Shown here in pieces: positions 18,587 to 26,499 of a DNA stretch of 39,021 nucleotides. Positions within the stretch are counted from its first letter, which is position 1. Each line of letters begins with the position of its first letter. Where the stretch lies: NCBI GenBank assembly GCA_018401735.1, contig JAGYKI010000025.1:1-39021 (forward strand). Direction: 5' to 3'. The translations under genes and the position numbers were made by a program. A model generated the notes under the pieces. That model made no database searches and was not told the origin of the DNA. It was given only the letters and a program-made list of their open reading frames with translations. Origin of the DNA: Schleiferiaceae bacterium (GTDB lineage Bacteria > Bacteroidota > Bacteroidia > Flavobacteriales > Schleiferiaceae).

Positions 18587-19789
18587 TTAACTGATATCAA
18601 TATTAAAGTGAAACCGTGCTCCTTTTTCACTTTCAGATTCGAGCTTAATGGTGCCCCCTAAACCTTCTATCAAAGCCTTAACGGTTGCTAATCCAATACC
18701 CGTTCCTGGTTTACCATCTATCGATTGGTTAGTAGTGGTTTGAAAAATAGTGAAAATTCGCTCTTGGTCTTTTTGGGAGATTCCAGGGCCATTATCACCC
18801 ACCATAAATTGTAATTTATTTCCCATTAGCCTGGCATTAAGCTCTAAGCTTGGGTTTTTAGAGGTATTGTATTTTAATGAATTGGCAATAAGATTTATAA
18901 AAATCTGCTCCAAAGCTATTTTATGGGTGAAAATTTTCCCCACCTCTAGGTTTAAAATGATTTTACGCTTCTCATTTGCACCGAGCATTTTAAGGAGTTT
19001 ATCTATAAATTGAGGGAAATCTATCCAAGACCTTTCCTCCGCTAACAAAGTACTACTTCTACTTAAGCGTAAAATCCCGTCAATAAGCTGACTTAAATTT
19101 TCTGCCGAACTACCAATCATTTGCACTAGCTCCTGCCCTTCTAATGTCAAGCCAGACTCTTCCTTTCTAATGATTGCGCTTAAAGAAATAATATTATTAA
19201 TTGGCGACTTTATATCATGCGCTGCTACGCGGGCAAACTCCTCCAAAGATTGGTTCTTAATTTTCAAATCGTTTACCAACCTTTCTAAGTCTTTAGTCTT
19301 TTTGCGCAGCTCAAAAAGCTTTACTACTTGCTTGGCTAAAATCTCCAAAGCTTCTTGCTCACCTTTGCTTAATTCTTTGGGTTTGCTATCAATTACGCAT
19401 AAAGTTCCTAAGGCTAAATTATCTTCAGTAACTAAAGGAACTCCAGCATAAAAAACAATGTTAGGATCGTTAAGAACGAAAGGGTTATCAAAAAATCTTT
19501 CATCCTTACGAGAATCAGGCACCACAAATGTTTCCTGAGGAAAATTAATTGCGTGGGCACAAAAAGCAAAATCACGTGATGTTTGAGGAACACTTAAACC
19601 AATATTTGATTTAAACCACTGTCTTTCCTTGTCTATTAAAGAAATTAATGAAATAGGAGTGCCGCAAATTTTGGAAGCCATTTTAGTAATCTGATCGTAC
19701 TCATCCTCTTGAAATGTGTCTAACAAGGAATACTCATATAATCGTCCTAATCTTTGCTCTTCATTTTGAGGGATTTCTGGCTTTTTCAT
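18587..19789 (-). CDS. GAF-domain sensor histidine kinase (cytoplasmic)
   Basis: A 400-residue soluble sensor kinase. A GAF domain occupies about 22-165 (PISLISLIDKERQWFKSNIG, RDFAFCAHAI, FYAGVPLVTEDNLALGTLCV). A short coiled coil about 160-185 leads to the HisKA domain with phospho-acceptor H191 in AAHDIKSPINNI. HATPase_c follows with N box FINLIANSLKYN (about 298-308), G1 DNGPGIS (332-338) and G2 GTGIGL (362-367). There is no transmembrane segment, receiver domain or nearby response regulator gene. The GAF domain of this type often senses small molecules or chromophores; the ligand is unknown. The frameshifted deaminase follows by 5 bases. In contrast to the two decayed kinases downstream, this gene is fully intact. 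Confidence 0.93.
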   Translation of the reverse strand: MKKPEIPQNEEQRLGRLYEYSLLDTFQEDEYDQITKMASKICGTPISLISLIDKERQWFKSNIGLSVPQTSRDFAFCAHAINFPQETFVVPDSRKDERFFDNPFVLNDPNIVFYAGVPLVTEDNLALGTLCVIDSKPKELSKGEQEALEILAKQVVKLFELRKKTKDLERLVNDLKIKNQSLEEFARVAAHDIKSPINNIISLSAIIRKEESGLTLEGQELVQMIGSSAENLSQLIDGILRLSRSSTLLAEERSWIDFPQFIDKLLKMLGANEKRKIILNLEVGKIFTHKIALEQIFINLIANSLKYNTSKNPSLELNARLMGNKLQFMVGDNGPGISQKDQERIFTIFQTTTNQSIDGKPGTGIGLATVKALIEGLGGTIKLESESEKGARFHFNIDIS

Positions 19790-19901
19790 AAACTCGGTAA
19801 AAGATTGGCAATTTGCCGAAATTTATCGTCATGCCAAAAGTTTCATCACAACTTTGCATAGCTTATGCCTAAGGCCCTAATGCACCAGATTCTGCAGACT
19901 C

Positions 19902-20026
19902 AAAACGAAAAAGCCTCGTCCGAAAACGAGGCTTTTCTCTGTATAGAGGGGTATAGATAGGGACGTATTTTAATCAATCTTTGGAATAAACTCCTTTCCT
20001 TTATTGATACTCAAAGATCTTAATTT
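19902..20026. repeat. 125-bp direct repeat, copy 1
   Basis: Aligns base for base with 20141-20265 with only a handful of differences, offset 239 bases. It includes a hairpin terminator, the 38-base block ctttctctgtatagagggg...gacgtattt, and the coding end of a small frame on the minus strand. Both copies carry the same gene end and terminator, so this is a duplication of a gene's 3' end. Confidence 0.85.
19909..19936 (-). terminator. Intrinsic terminator in repeat copy 1
   Basis: AAAAGCCTCGT and ACGAGGCTTTT form an 11-bp stem with a 6-base loop. On the minus strand it is followed by CTTTTTCGTTTT. It lies beyond the end of the remnant at 20001. Confidence 0.75.
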
Positions 20027-20130
20027 TAAGGATTGCCACCTTATTCATTCGACCGCTGGACTAATAATTACGACGAATGGTAAAGACGGAAGTATTAGGA
20101 TCGTTTATTACTGTAAATCCAATAATTGTA
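20001..20130 (-). pseudogene. Remnant of a gene 3' end, copy 1
   Basis: The minus strand reads IGFTVINDPNTSVFTIRR, a stop, then MNKVAILKIKIFEYQ and a stop at 20001. The last residues parallel the RVIEIKTFEYQ ending of the second copy. It is probably the last exposed strand of a small beta-rich protein. The family is not recognised. Confidence 0.45.
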
Positions 20131-20140
20131 GCCCATTCTT

Positions 20141-20265
20141 AAAACGAAAAAACCTCGTCCGTAAACGAGGCTTTTCTCTGTATAGAGGGGTATAGATAGG
20201 GACGTATTTCAATCAATAATTGGAATAAACTCCTTTCCTTTATTGATACTCAAAGGTCTTAATTT
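20141..20265. repeat. 125-bp direct repeat, copy 2
   Basis: Second copy of 19902-20026. Differences include a C for G in the hairpin stem, giving one mismatch, and aatt for cttt near 20218. The unit does not extend beyond about 20265, where the coding remnants diverge. Confidence 0.85.
20148..20175 (-). terminator. Intrinsic terminator in repeat copy 2
   Basis: CCTCGT 20153-20158 pairs with ACGAGG 20165-20170, extended by A/T pairs beyond one A-C mismatch. It is equivalent to the hairpin in copy 1 and weaker. Confidence 0.6.
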
Positions 20266-20365
20266 CAATTACTCTTGCCCGAATATTTCGATTAGAAGGT
20301 CCATCTTTACGACCAAAGGGAAAATTAAATTTCGAGGATGTCTCTAGCTTGAAAATAGCATGAAA
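20240..20365 (-). pseudogene. Remnant of a gene 3' end, copy 2
   Basis: An uninterrupted minus-strand tail of about 41 codons: FHAIFKLETSSKFNFPFG, then RKDGPSNRNIRARVIEIKTFEYQ, stop at 20240. Upstream of it a stop interrupts the frame (LDGSSPFPGNLKL, stop), and 20366-20515 shows no clear frame. The C-terminal similarity with copy 1 shows the two belonged to paralogous genes. I do not recognise the family. Confidence 0.45.
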
Positions 20366-20517
20366 TTAAAGCTTGAGATTTCCGGGAAAAGGAGAAGATC
20401 CATCTAAGCATGCTGCCGTTGTACCTAGCTTTAACCTAAGATCCTAAGCGGGATTTTCACTTTTATCTGAAAAAAATGTGCAACTAATTTCAAGTCGATC
20501 TGTGGTTAATAAATAAA

Positions 20518-20551
20518 AAGAGACCATCCCTCTACTAAGGAACGGTCTCTT
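20518..20551 (-). terminator. Terminator of the LruC gene
   Basis: AAGAGACC 20518-20525 pairs with GGTCTCTT 20544-20551. On the minus strand the hairpin is followed by TTTTATTT. It lies about 32 bases past the LruC stop. Confidence 0.8.
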
Positions 20552-20582
20552 CATTATCAACCAAAAACTACTCTGCTATATT

Positions 20583-22604
20583 TTAATAAATTTTCTCATT
20601 ATTACGGTTGCCAGCTTCATCGGTAAACCAATTGGTATTAAGAGTACCTCCAGAAGTTGCCCATACCGCAAAGTTTGGATACGCTTCATTTATTGGGCTG
20701 TACTCAATAGGGTAAGCAAAACTTTCTGCAATATCAATCGCCCAAGGCAAACCATTAGCGGTTTTATAAGAATATTCATTCGCCGCATCAGTTGCATCCG
20801 CCTCTGTGCCAAATAAGGCCAGATTGGCTAAATCGGTTGGTTTTTTATCGGCCAAGTGAATTTCGCGGCCCCGAGTTGCATTGGCAAAAATAAAGGCGTT
20901 GTAAGGCGGTAATCCAACCATTGATTGGTTTTGACTCACGGTAAAACTAATTTTATTTGAAACAGTAACAGGATTAACAGCAGCCTCTCCCTTCACGGTG
21001 TTTACAAAGGATGTTCCTGCATTAGGCATAACATTGAAAACATTATCGAAGGCAATAACGGTGGCGTCACTCTGACCTTGTTCAGTACCATTAGCACCTA
21101 CGGTAACTAAGCCGTCGCTTAAATCCTGCCCAGTAATACTAGCAATCGTATTGGGTGCTAAATTGTCGAAACTATAACCGAAGCCATTTCTAAAACCTGC
21201 TCCAATTGCACGTACGGTCCAGTCCGCCTCAATTTCTACAACTTCATTATTTCCATTTAGGATATGATCTATTTCATAGTCGATAACCATATCGTTAAAA
21301 TCATAATCGCCTTGTGCTGGCCATAAATCTTCATACGCTAAAGTACCAGAGTATGTGTTGCGGATTGCCCGTAAAGGATCACAAACAAAGTCATCACTTT
21401 CGTCAGAAACACCATCATTATCGCAATCGGTTTTAGGAGTTACCGGAGGAATGCCACCGATGTTTACGTTTTCCCAAGGATTGGCTGTAACGTAAAATAC
21501 TAGGTCGTTAAAGTCATTATCGCTTTGAACAGAGCGAACTAAATCTTCAAATCCATTTAATAAAAGCTGACGACCAATATCGGCTAATTGTACGGTATGC
21601 TGGCGCAGGGCTGGATCAGTTTCTACGGTATTAAAGTCGATACGAGAATAAAACTTATTCTTATCTACATCTACCCCAGTTGAGGTCCATCCGTTTTGAA
21701 ACAACACCCAACTTATCGTTTTTCCACCTGGGAAAGTTCCAAGTTTAACTTTATCACCTGCTACTAAGCCACCACTAGAATTTTGCAAGGAACTATTTGG
21801 GAGTATGATAAAAACTGAATCAATATCATTCGCGCTTGCCGGTGGGTTATTGCTATCAAAAACGTAATATCCCAGCGCATTGCGGTTACCAGCACCTTCG
21901 GATACCATGGTAATCCAAACATCGCTGGTTGCATCAATTACCACGTCTAGCTCATTACCTACGGTTAAGTAATTGGGGTTATTTACTGGAACAGGCTGAC
22001 GCTCAGGCAGAGATGCACTTACATCATCTAAAAAGTCTTGACTAATAAGATCGCGAGTAGGTTCTAGGTAAGAAGGAACTCCTTCGTTTTGCCCGGTAGT
22101 AAAACCACCCATATAGTAATAGTTATTTTTAATCGGTGTCCGAGTTGCTACAGTGGTCATCTTATTAGACTGTAATGCTCTTTTCCCTGCTTTACCTCCA
22201 AAATTTAATTGAATATTTTCAGTAACCGCTACAGTTTGTTGCGTGGCAATACCGGCCGTAGATACTTCTACAAAAAGTTCAGTAACAAAGGCTGGAACTC
22301 GCACTGGCATTGTTAAATCGCCTGAGCTAGTGGTAAATCCTGAACTTAATAAAGCTCCACCAGTACTCGGATCGGCAGTATAAAAACTGACCTTAATTCC
22401 GGATAAGGCATTGTCGTTAATACCTTTTACATTAACGGAAGCTTGTACTTCTTTGGCTGTTTCAAAAGAAAAGTTGGCCGGAATTTGTAATTCCTTAATA
22501 TTCTCGCTTAAAACAGGTGTCGTCTGTGTTGGAGCTTCCTTGTCTTTGGCGCAAGACCCAGCCACAAGGGCGAATGCTGATAATAATAGAACTTTAGATT
22601 TCAT
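20583..22604 (-). CDS. LruC-domain / DUF4114 lipoprotein
   Basis: A 673-residue predicted lipoprotein. MKSKVLLLSAFALVAGSC is a lipoprotein signal peptide with the lipobox cysteine at residue 18. Residues about 30-150 look like a beta-sandwich. The middle (about 210-370) is DUF4114-like (YYVFDSNNPPASAND, FQNGWTS, SVQSDNDFNDLVFYVTANP). A calcium-type loop, TDCDNDGVSDESDDFVCDP (about 392-410), follows. The C-terminal LruC domain (about 415-673) begins AYEDLWPAQGDYDFNDMVIDY. Both DFND motifs look like acidic, possibly calcium-binding sites. The in-frame TTG at 22640 would place 12 residues before the lipobox signal, so ATG 22604 is chosen. Function unknown; in Bacteroidota such proteins are surface or periplasmic. 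Confidence 0.87.
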   Translation of the reverse strand: MKSKVLLLSAFALVAGSCAKDKEAPTQTTPVLSENIKELQIPANFSFETAKEVQASVNVKGINDNALSGIKVSFYTADPSTGGALLSSGFTTSSGDLTMPVRVPAFVTELFVEVSTAGIATQQTVAVTENIQLNFGGKAGKRALQSNKMTTVATRTPIKNNYYYMGGFTTGQNEGVPSYLEPTRDLISQDFLDDVSASLPERQPVPVNNPNYLTVGNELDVVIDATSDVWITMVSEGAGNRNALGYYVFDSNNPPASANDIDSVFIILPNSSLQNSSGGLVAGDKVKLGTFPGGKTISWVLFQNGWTSTGVDVDKNKFYSRIDFNTVETDPALRQHTVQLADIGRQLLLNGFEDLVRSVQSDNDFNDLVFYVTANPWENVNIGGIPPVTPKTDCDNDGVSDESDDFVCDPLRAIRNTYSGTLAYEDLWPAQGDYDFNDMVIDYEIDHILNGNNEVVEIEADWTVRAIGAGFRNGFGYSFDNLAPNTIASITGQDLSDGLVTVGANGTEQGQSDATVIAFDNVFNVMPNAGTSFVNTVKGEAAVNPVTVSNKISFTVSQNQSMVGLPPYNAFIFANATRGREIHLADKKPTDLANLALFGTEADATDAANEYSYKTANGLPWAIDIAESFAYPIEYSPINEAYPNFAVWATSGGTLNTNWFTDEAGNRNNEKIY

Positions 22605-22761
22605 AGTTTCAAATTGATAGATCAAAATTGCGACAATCAAAGAACCAACCTTTTCATAAATCGATGATTACACCTTTATTATCGTTTAATGGTAAATCTA
22701 AATTTCCGTTCATTTTAGCGCCGACATTTCTTTCTGAATAAGTCGAGGTCTTGAGGTCTTG

Positions 22762-22780
22762 AGGTCTAAAACTTAGACCT
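22762..22780. other. Short hairpin and GAGGTCTT triplicate
   Basis: AGGTCTAA and TTAGACCT flank a 3-base loop. Just before it, gaggtctt/gaggtctt/gaggtcta repeat in tandem (22745-22768). It lies in the 244-base gap between the LruC gene and the next gene on the same strand. Confidence 0.5.
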
Positions 22781-22784
22781 ACAA

Positions 22785-22814
22785 AAAAGGCCTAACCCTT
22801 AGGTCAAGCCTTTT
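22785..22814 (-). terminator. Terminator of the 135-residue hypothetical gene
   Basis: AAAAGG and CCTTTT form the outer stem and CCTAA and TTAGG the inner stem, with a small bulge. On the minus strand it ends in CCTTTTTTG. It lies about 35 bases beyond the stop at 22849. Confidence 0.65.
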
Positions 22815-22848
22815 CAAATAAATAATATTGGGCTTACCCCTATTGGGG

Positions 22849-23256
22849 CTATTGCACTTCCGCCAGAACCCCATCTAATTCTAATTCTTCAATTTTATAA
22901 AGCTCATATTCCTTAAAAGGCAATACTAATAAACGCTGATCATACACCTGATTATTACTATAAAAGCTGATCCAAAAACGATTGTAAAAAGAAAAAACCG
23001 AAGGGTCAACTGCTTCTATTTTGACCGATTTCCCTGGCGGAATTAAATCATGAAAATGACGCAGTTTCGATGTCTTTCTGCCACTACCATCTTCATTTTC
23101 GAAAGCCTCGGAAGTGATCATCACATTTTGTAGAGCCAGATCTTGGTTATTGATTAGATAGGCATAAAAATTAGTTTCACCCCTTTCATCCGGAGTCTTG
23201 GCAATAGCCAATTTCACACCCTCTACCGTTTCAAATTTCAAGTCTTTTAACATCAC
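22849..23256 (-). CDS. Conserved Bacteroidota hypothetical protein
   Basis: A 135-residue cytoplasmic protein with no signal peptide or membrane segment. It has alternating strand-like segments (ETNFYAYLINNQDLALQNV, TSKLRHFHDLIPPGKSVKIE, NRFWISFYSNNQVYDQRLLV), suggesting a single beta-sandwich. I recall the family as a small Bacteroidota protein sometimes mislabelled as a phenylalanyl-tRNA synthetase subunit; it has no synthetase features. ATGATG at the start leaves a choice of two adjacent codons. A TAGTTTTG box lies 13 bases upstream, and the gene is divergent from the TIGR03643 gene. Function unknown. Confidence 0.75.
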   Translation of the reverse strand: MMLKDLKFETVEGVKLAIAKTPDERGETNFYAYLINNQDLALQNVMITSEAFENEDGSGRKTSKLRHFHDLIPPGKSVKIEAVDPSVFSFYNRFWISFYSNNQVYDQRLLVLPFKEYELYKIEELELDGVLAEVQ

Positions 23257-23269
23257 AATTTCTTTGTGG

Positions 23270-23277
23270 CAAAACTA
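23270..23277 (-). promoter_or_regulatory. Bacteroidota -7 box for the 135-residue gene
   Basis: Minus strand reads TAGTTTTG (TAnnTTTG), 13 bases upstream of the start at 23256, in the short divergent region. Confidence 0.5.
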
Positions 23278-23338
23278 AGTTAAATGACTTATTTATTATG
23301 AGCGTAAACAAAGTATCGGATCCTTGGTTTTTTGGGTT

Positions 23339-23593
23339 ATGAAAGCGCTAACGGAAAGAGAAATTGATCGCATCGTAGAAATGGCTTGGGAAGATCGCAC
23401 CAGCTTCGATGCAATAGAATTACAATTCGGAATACCCGAACAAGAAGTTATTAAAATCATGCGGCGCGAAATGAAAGAAAGTAGTTTCAAAATGTGGCGA
23501 GAACGGGTACAAGGTCGGAAAACCAAACACCGCGCAAAGTCTCCAGAAGACGTGAAACGCTTTAAAAGCAACAATCAGAGAAACATCGGTTAA
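23339..23593 (+). CDS. TIGR03643 family protein
   Basis: An 84-residue basic protein matching the TIGR03643 family by its characteristic run: REIDRIVEMAWEDRTSFDAI, FGIPEQEVIKIMRREMK, SSFKMWRERVQGRKTKH. The first half looks like a helix-turn-helix and the rest is strongly positively charged, so nucleic acid binding is possible, but the function is not established. An in-frame TTG at 23324 would add five residues; ATG 23339 gives MKALTEREID, the usual family beginning. It stands alone between the divergent hypothetical gene and rel. Confidence 0.85.
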   Translation: MKALTEREIDRIVEMAWEDRTSFDAIELQFGIPEQEVIKIMRREMKESSFKMWRERVQGRKTKHRAKSPEDVKRFKSNNQRNIG

Positions 23594-23751
23594 ACTGGAT
23601 TACAGAAAACCAGATGTACTATATCGCCTAACTGTGGTTTTGGGTCATAATCAACTGGTTAGAAATACGCAGGGCAAAAAGCGAAATAATCGGTGTTTAA
23701 CCGGCATTCTTTATGGGCTAAATACTTATCTTCGATTATTGCATATTAGCT

Positions 23752-25992
23752 ATGACAGACATTCAATTAGAAGAAGAAGATAAGGAGATAAATAAGCGTT
23801 TTAAGGCCATTCTAAAGAGTATGAAAGACCGCATGGATGAGGAGGATAAAGAACTCATCACCCGGGCTTTTAATCTTGCGAAAGATGCGCATTCAGAAGT
23901 TCGTCGTAAATCGGGCGAACCTTATATCTACCATCCCATTGCCGTAGCTCAAATTGTAGCCGATGAAATTCGTCTCGGACCAAAGTCGGTTGCTAGTGCG
24001 CTCATTCACGATGTTGTAGAAGATAGCGACTATACCCTGGAAGATATTGAAAGAATATTTGATACCGAAATTGCTAAAATAATTGACGGTCTCACCAAGA
24101 TTAGTAATATTTTTAACCAAGATATTTCCCTGCAAGCAGAGAACTTTCGTAAGATGTTACTTACCCTGTCAGATGATATTCGGGTAATTTTAATTAAGCT
24201 AGCTGATCGCTTGCACAATATGCGAACCATGGACTCCATGCCTGAGCATAAACAGCTTAAAATTGCTTCTGAAACTTTATATCTCTACGCTCCTCTAGCC
24301 CACCGTATTGGGCTTTATAATATTAAGACCGAACTCGAAGACCTCAGTTTAAAATACACCGAGCCCGAGGTTTACCGCGATATTGTTTTAAAGCTTAAGA
24401 ACAGTCAAACAGAAGCTTTACGCTATCTCAAAAACTTTAGCAATGCCATAAAAAAGCATCTCGAAAACGATGGCTTGAAATTTAGTATTAAGGAACGCAC
24501 CAAAAGCATTTACAGCATTCGTAAAAAAATGCTCACCCAAGGGGTTAGTTTCGATGAGGTTTATGACAAATTCGCCATCCGAATAATTATTGATTCAGAG
24601 AAAGTTTATGAGAAAGCCGACTGCTGGCGAGCTTATTCCATAGTTACTGATCACTACCGTCCTAACACCAAGCGCATGCGCGATTGGATTTCGGCACCCA
24701 AAGCAAACGGCTACGAAAGTTTGCACACTACCGTAATGGGCCCCGAAGGGCATTGGGTTGAAGTGCAAATTCGCAGCAGCCGAATGGATGAAGTAGCGGA
24801 AAGAGGTTATGCCGCCCACTGGAAATATAAGAGCGATTCGAGTGGTCAAAATAAACTCGATGAATGGGTAAATCGCATTCGAGAAGTTTTGGAAAACAAT
24901 GAAGGCGATGCCCTTTCTTTTGTAGATGAGTTTAAAATGGACCTCATGGCCGATGAGATCTACATCTTTACCCCCAAGGGAGATTTACGCATTTTACCCA
25001 CCAATTCCACTCCCCTCGATTTTGCTTTTGGCGTGCATACCGACGTAGGCTTACGCACTTTGGGTGCTAAAGTAAACGGGCGATTGGTGCCTTTAAACTA
25101 TCGCTTAAAAAGTGGTGATCAAGTAGAAATTATAACTTCCCAAAAACAATCGCCTAAAGAAGACTGGCTTAACTATGTGGTTACCAGCAAGGCGCGTAAC
25201 AATATAAAGTCCTCTTTAAAAAGCGAGCGCAAACAAATTGCCGATGATGGTAAAGAAACCCTAGAACGCAAGCTGCGCTATATTAAGCTCAAGCCTAGTA
25301 AAAACTTGTTGCAAGAAATGGTGAAGTATTTCGGCACAAAAACTAGCACCGACCTTTATTATAAGGTGGGAATGAAGATTATTGATAATAATCAGCTGAA
25401 GGAATTCATGCGCGACCAAAATCAAGGTTTCTACGCTTATCTGCGAAAGCGTATCATTGGCCGCTCGAAAAAAGATCTTGATCAAGCAAAAAAAGAAGAA
25501 AGCAAACAAAAGAAGGAAAGCGCTGAAGCCGAACAAATTGTTGTTTTCGGTCCCGACGAACAAAAGTTAGATTATAAACCCGCAAAATGTTGCAACCCCA
25601 TTCCTGGTGATCAAGTTTTTGGCTTTATAACCGCTACCGAAGGCATTAAATTACATCATAAAAACTGCCCGAACTCTATTTATCTGCAATCGAATTTCGC
25701 TCCTCGGCTGATGCGTGCTAAATGGGTAAGTAGTAAAAAACGGGAATATGCTTCGGTATTAGTCATCCGCGGAATAGATACCGTTGGCTTGGTAAACAAG
25801 GTTACTAAGATCATTTCCAACGACTTACACGTAAATATCCGCAGCATTAATATAGCGGGAGACGATGGGATTTTTGAAGGACTTATTACCGTAGTTGTGC
25901 AAGATAAAATGCATTTGGATAAGGTAATTGTGCAATTGCGAAAGATTGAAGGAGTTAGCTCCGTAGAAAGGAGATTTGCTGATAGAGATTAA
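23752..25992 (+). CDS. rel: Bifunctional (p)ppGpp synthetase/hydrolase, RelA/SpoT type
   Basis: Makes and degrades the stringent-response alarmone (p)ppGpp. The 746-residue protein has the long Rel layout. An N-terminal HD hydrolase domain has H61, the HD pair in ALIHDVVED (86-87) and LADRLHNMRTM (150-160). The synthetase domain is about 245-375 with YDKFAIRIII, GYESLHTTV (320-328) and EVQIRS. A TGS domain (about 400-465, IYIFTPKGDLRILP), a conserved-cysteine segment KCCNPIPGD and a C-terminal ACT domain (about 665-745) follow. The hydrolase motifs look intact, so it is likely the bifunctional enzyme usual in Bacteroidota. ATG start. fur follows 27 bases after the stop with its own -7 box, and purA after that. 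Confidence 0.96.
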   Translation: MTDIQLEEEDKEINKRFKAILKSMKDRMDEEDKELITRAFNLAKDAHSEVRRKSGEPYIYHPIAVAQIVADEIRLGPKSVASALIHDVVEDSDYTLEDIERIFDTEIAKIIDGLTKISNIFNQDISLQAENFRKMLLTLSDDIRVILIKLADRLHNMRTMDSMPEHKQLKIASETLYLYAPLAHRIGLYNIKTELEDLSLKYTEPEVYRDIVLKLKNSQTEALRYLKNFSNAIKKHLENDGLKFSIKERTKSIYSIRKKMLTQGVSFDEVYDKFAIRIIIDSEKVYEKADCWRAYSIVTDHYRPNTKRMRDWISAPKANGYESLHTTVMGPEGHWVEVQIRSSRMDEVAERGYAAHWKYKSDSSGQNKLDEWVNRIREVLENNEGDALSFVDEFKMDLMADEIYIFTPKGDLRILPTNSTPLDFAFGVHTDVGLRTLGAKVNGRLVPLNYRLKSGDQVEIITSQKQSPKEDWLNYVVTSKARNNIKSSLKSERKQIADDGKETLERKLRYIKLKPSKNLLQEMVKYFGTKTSTDLYYKVGMKIIDNNQLKEFMRDQNQGFYAYLRKRIIGRSKKDLDQAKKEESKQKKESAEAEQIVVFGPDEQKLDYKPAKCCNPIPGDQVFGFITATEGIKLHHKNCPNSIYLQSNFAPRLMRAKWVSSKKREYASVLVIRGIDTVGLVNKVTKIISNDLHVNIRSINIAGDDGIFEGLITVVVQDKMHLDKVIVQLRKIEGVSSVERRFADRD

Positions 25993-25993
25993 T

Positions 25994-26001
25994 TACCTTT
26001 G
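25994..26001 (+). promoter_or_regulatory. Bacteroidota -7 box for fur
   Basis: TACCTTTG matches TAnnTTTG and starts two bases after the rel stop. It ends 18 bases before the fur ATG. The in-frame TTG at 25999 is the end of this box, which argues against it as a start codon. Confidence 0.55.
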
Positions 26002-26019
26002 CCGTTTTCTTTGCAAAAT

Positions 26020-26475
26020 ATGAATCAGCAAGAATTTACTACTGTAAAACAAGTATTTACAGAATACCTTGAGAAGAACAAACAGCGCAAAACCCCTGAG
26101 CGCTATGCCATTCTGCAGGAAATCTATGAAAATGAAGAGCATTTCGACATCGAATCGCTTTACATTTTAATGAAGAATAAAAACTACCGCGTTAGTCGCG
26201 CTACTCTTTACAATACTATCGAACTCCTACTCGACTCTAAACTGGTACGCAAACATCAATTTGGGCAAAATCAGGCTTATTACGAAAAGTCTTTTTACAA
26301 CAAACAACATGATCACATTATTCTTACCGATACCGGTGAGGTACTGGAATTTTGTGACCCACGCTTGCAGCAGATTAAAGATACTGTAGCCGAAATCTTC
26401 GGTATTAATATTAACTCCCACTCTCTCTATTTATATGGAACCAGAGAGAATGACCAAGATTCAACGGAGAATTAA
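26020..26475 (+). CDS. fur: Fur family transcriptional regulator
   Basis: A metal-dependent repressor of 151 residues. The winged helix occupies about 8-85 ([42 protein letters not shown]). The dimerisation/metal domain follows with the HDHIIL motif (about 105-110). It has one C-terminal cysteine (FCDPRL) and lacks the CxxC pairs that bind structural zinc in many Fur proteins, so it may be a zinc-site-poor Fur/Zur/PerR relative. Which metal it senses cannot be read from sequence. The start at ATG 26020 is preferred over TTG 25999. It is 24 bases upstream of purA on the same strand. Confidence 0.87.
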   Translation: MNQQEFTTVKQVFTEYLEKNKQRKTPERYAILQEIYENEEHFDIESLYILMKNKNYRVSRATLYNTIELLLDSKLVRKHQFGQNQAYYEKSFYNKQHDHIILTDTGEVLEFCDPRLQQIKDTVAEIFGININSHSLYLYGTRENDQDSTEN

Positions 26476-26499
26476 AATACTGCCAAACACCAAAATTAC

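Noticed and set aside
18587..19789. New defence or signalling system of GAF kinase plus deaminase
   Set aside because: Both are common families, the deaminase is broken, and no effector or receiver protein is linked; proximity alone is not enough.
19902..20265. Possible CRISPR-like repeat
   Set aside because: Only two copies, each 125 bases and containing coding tail and terminator; no spacers of uniform length and no cas genes.
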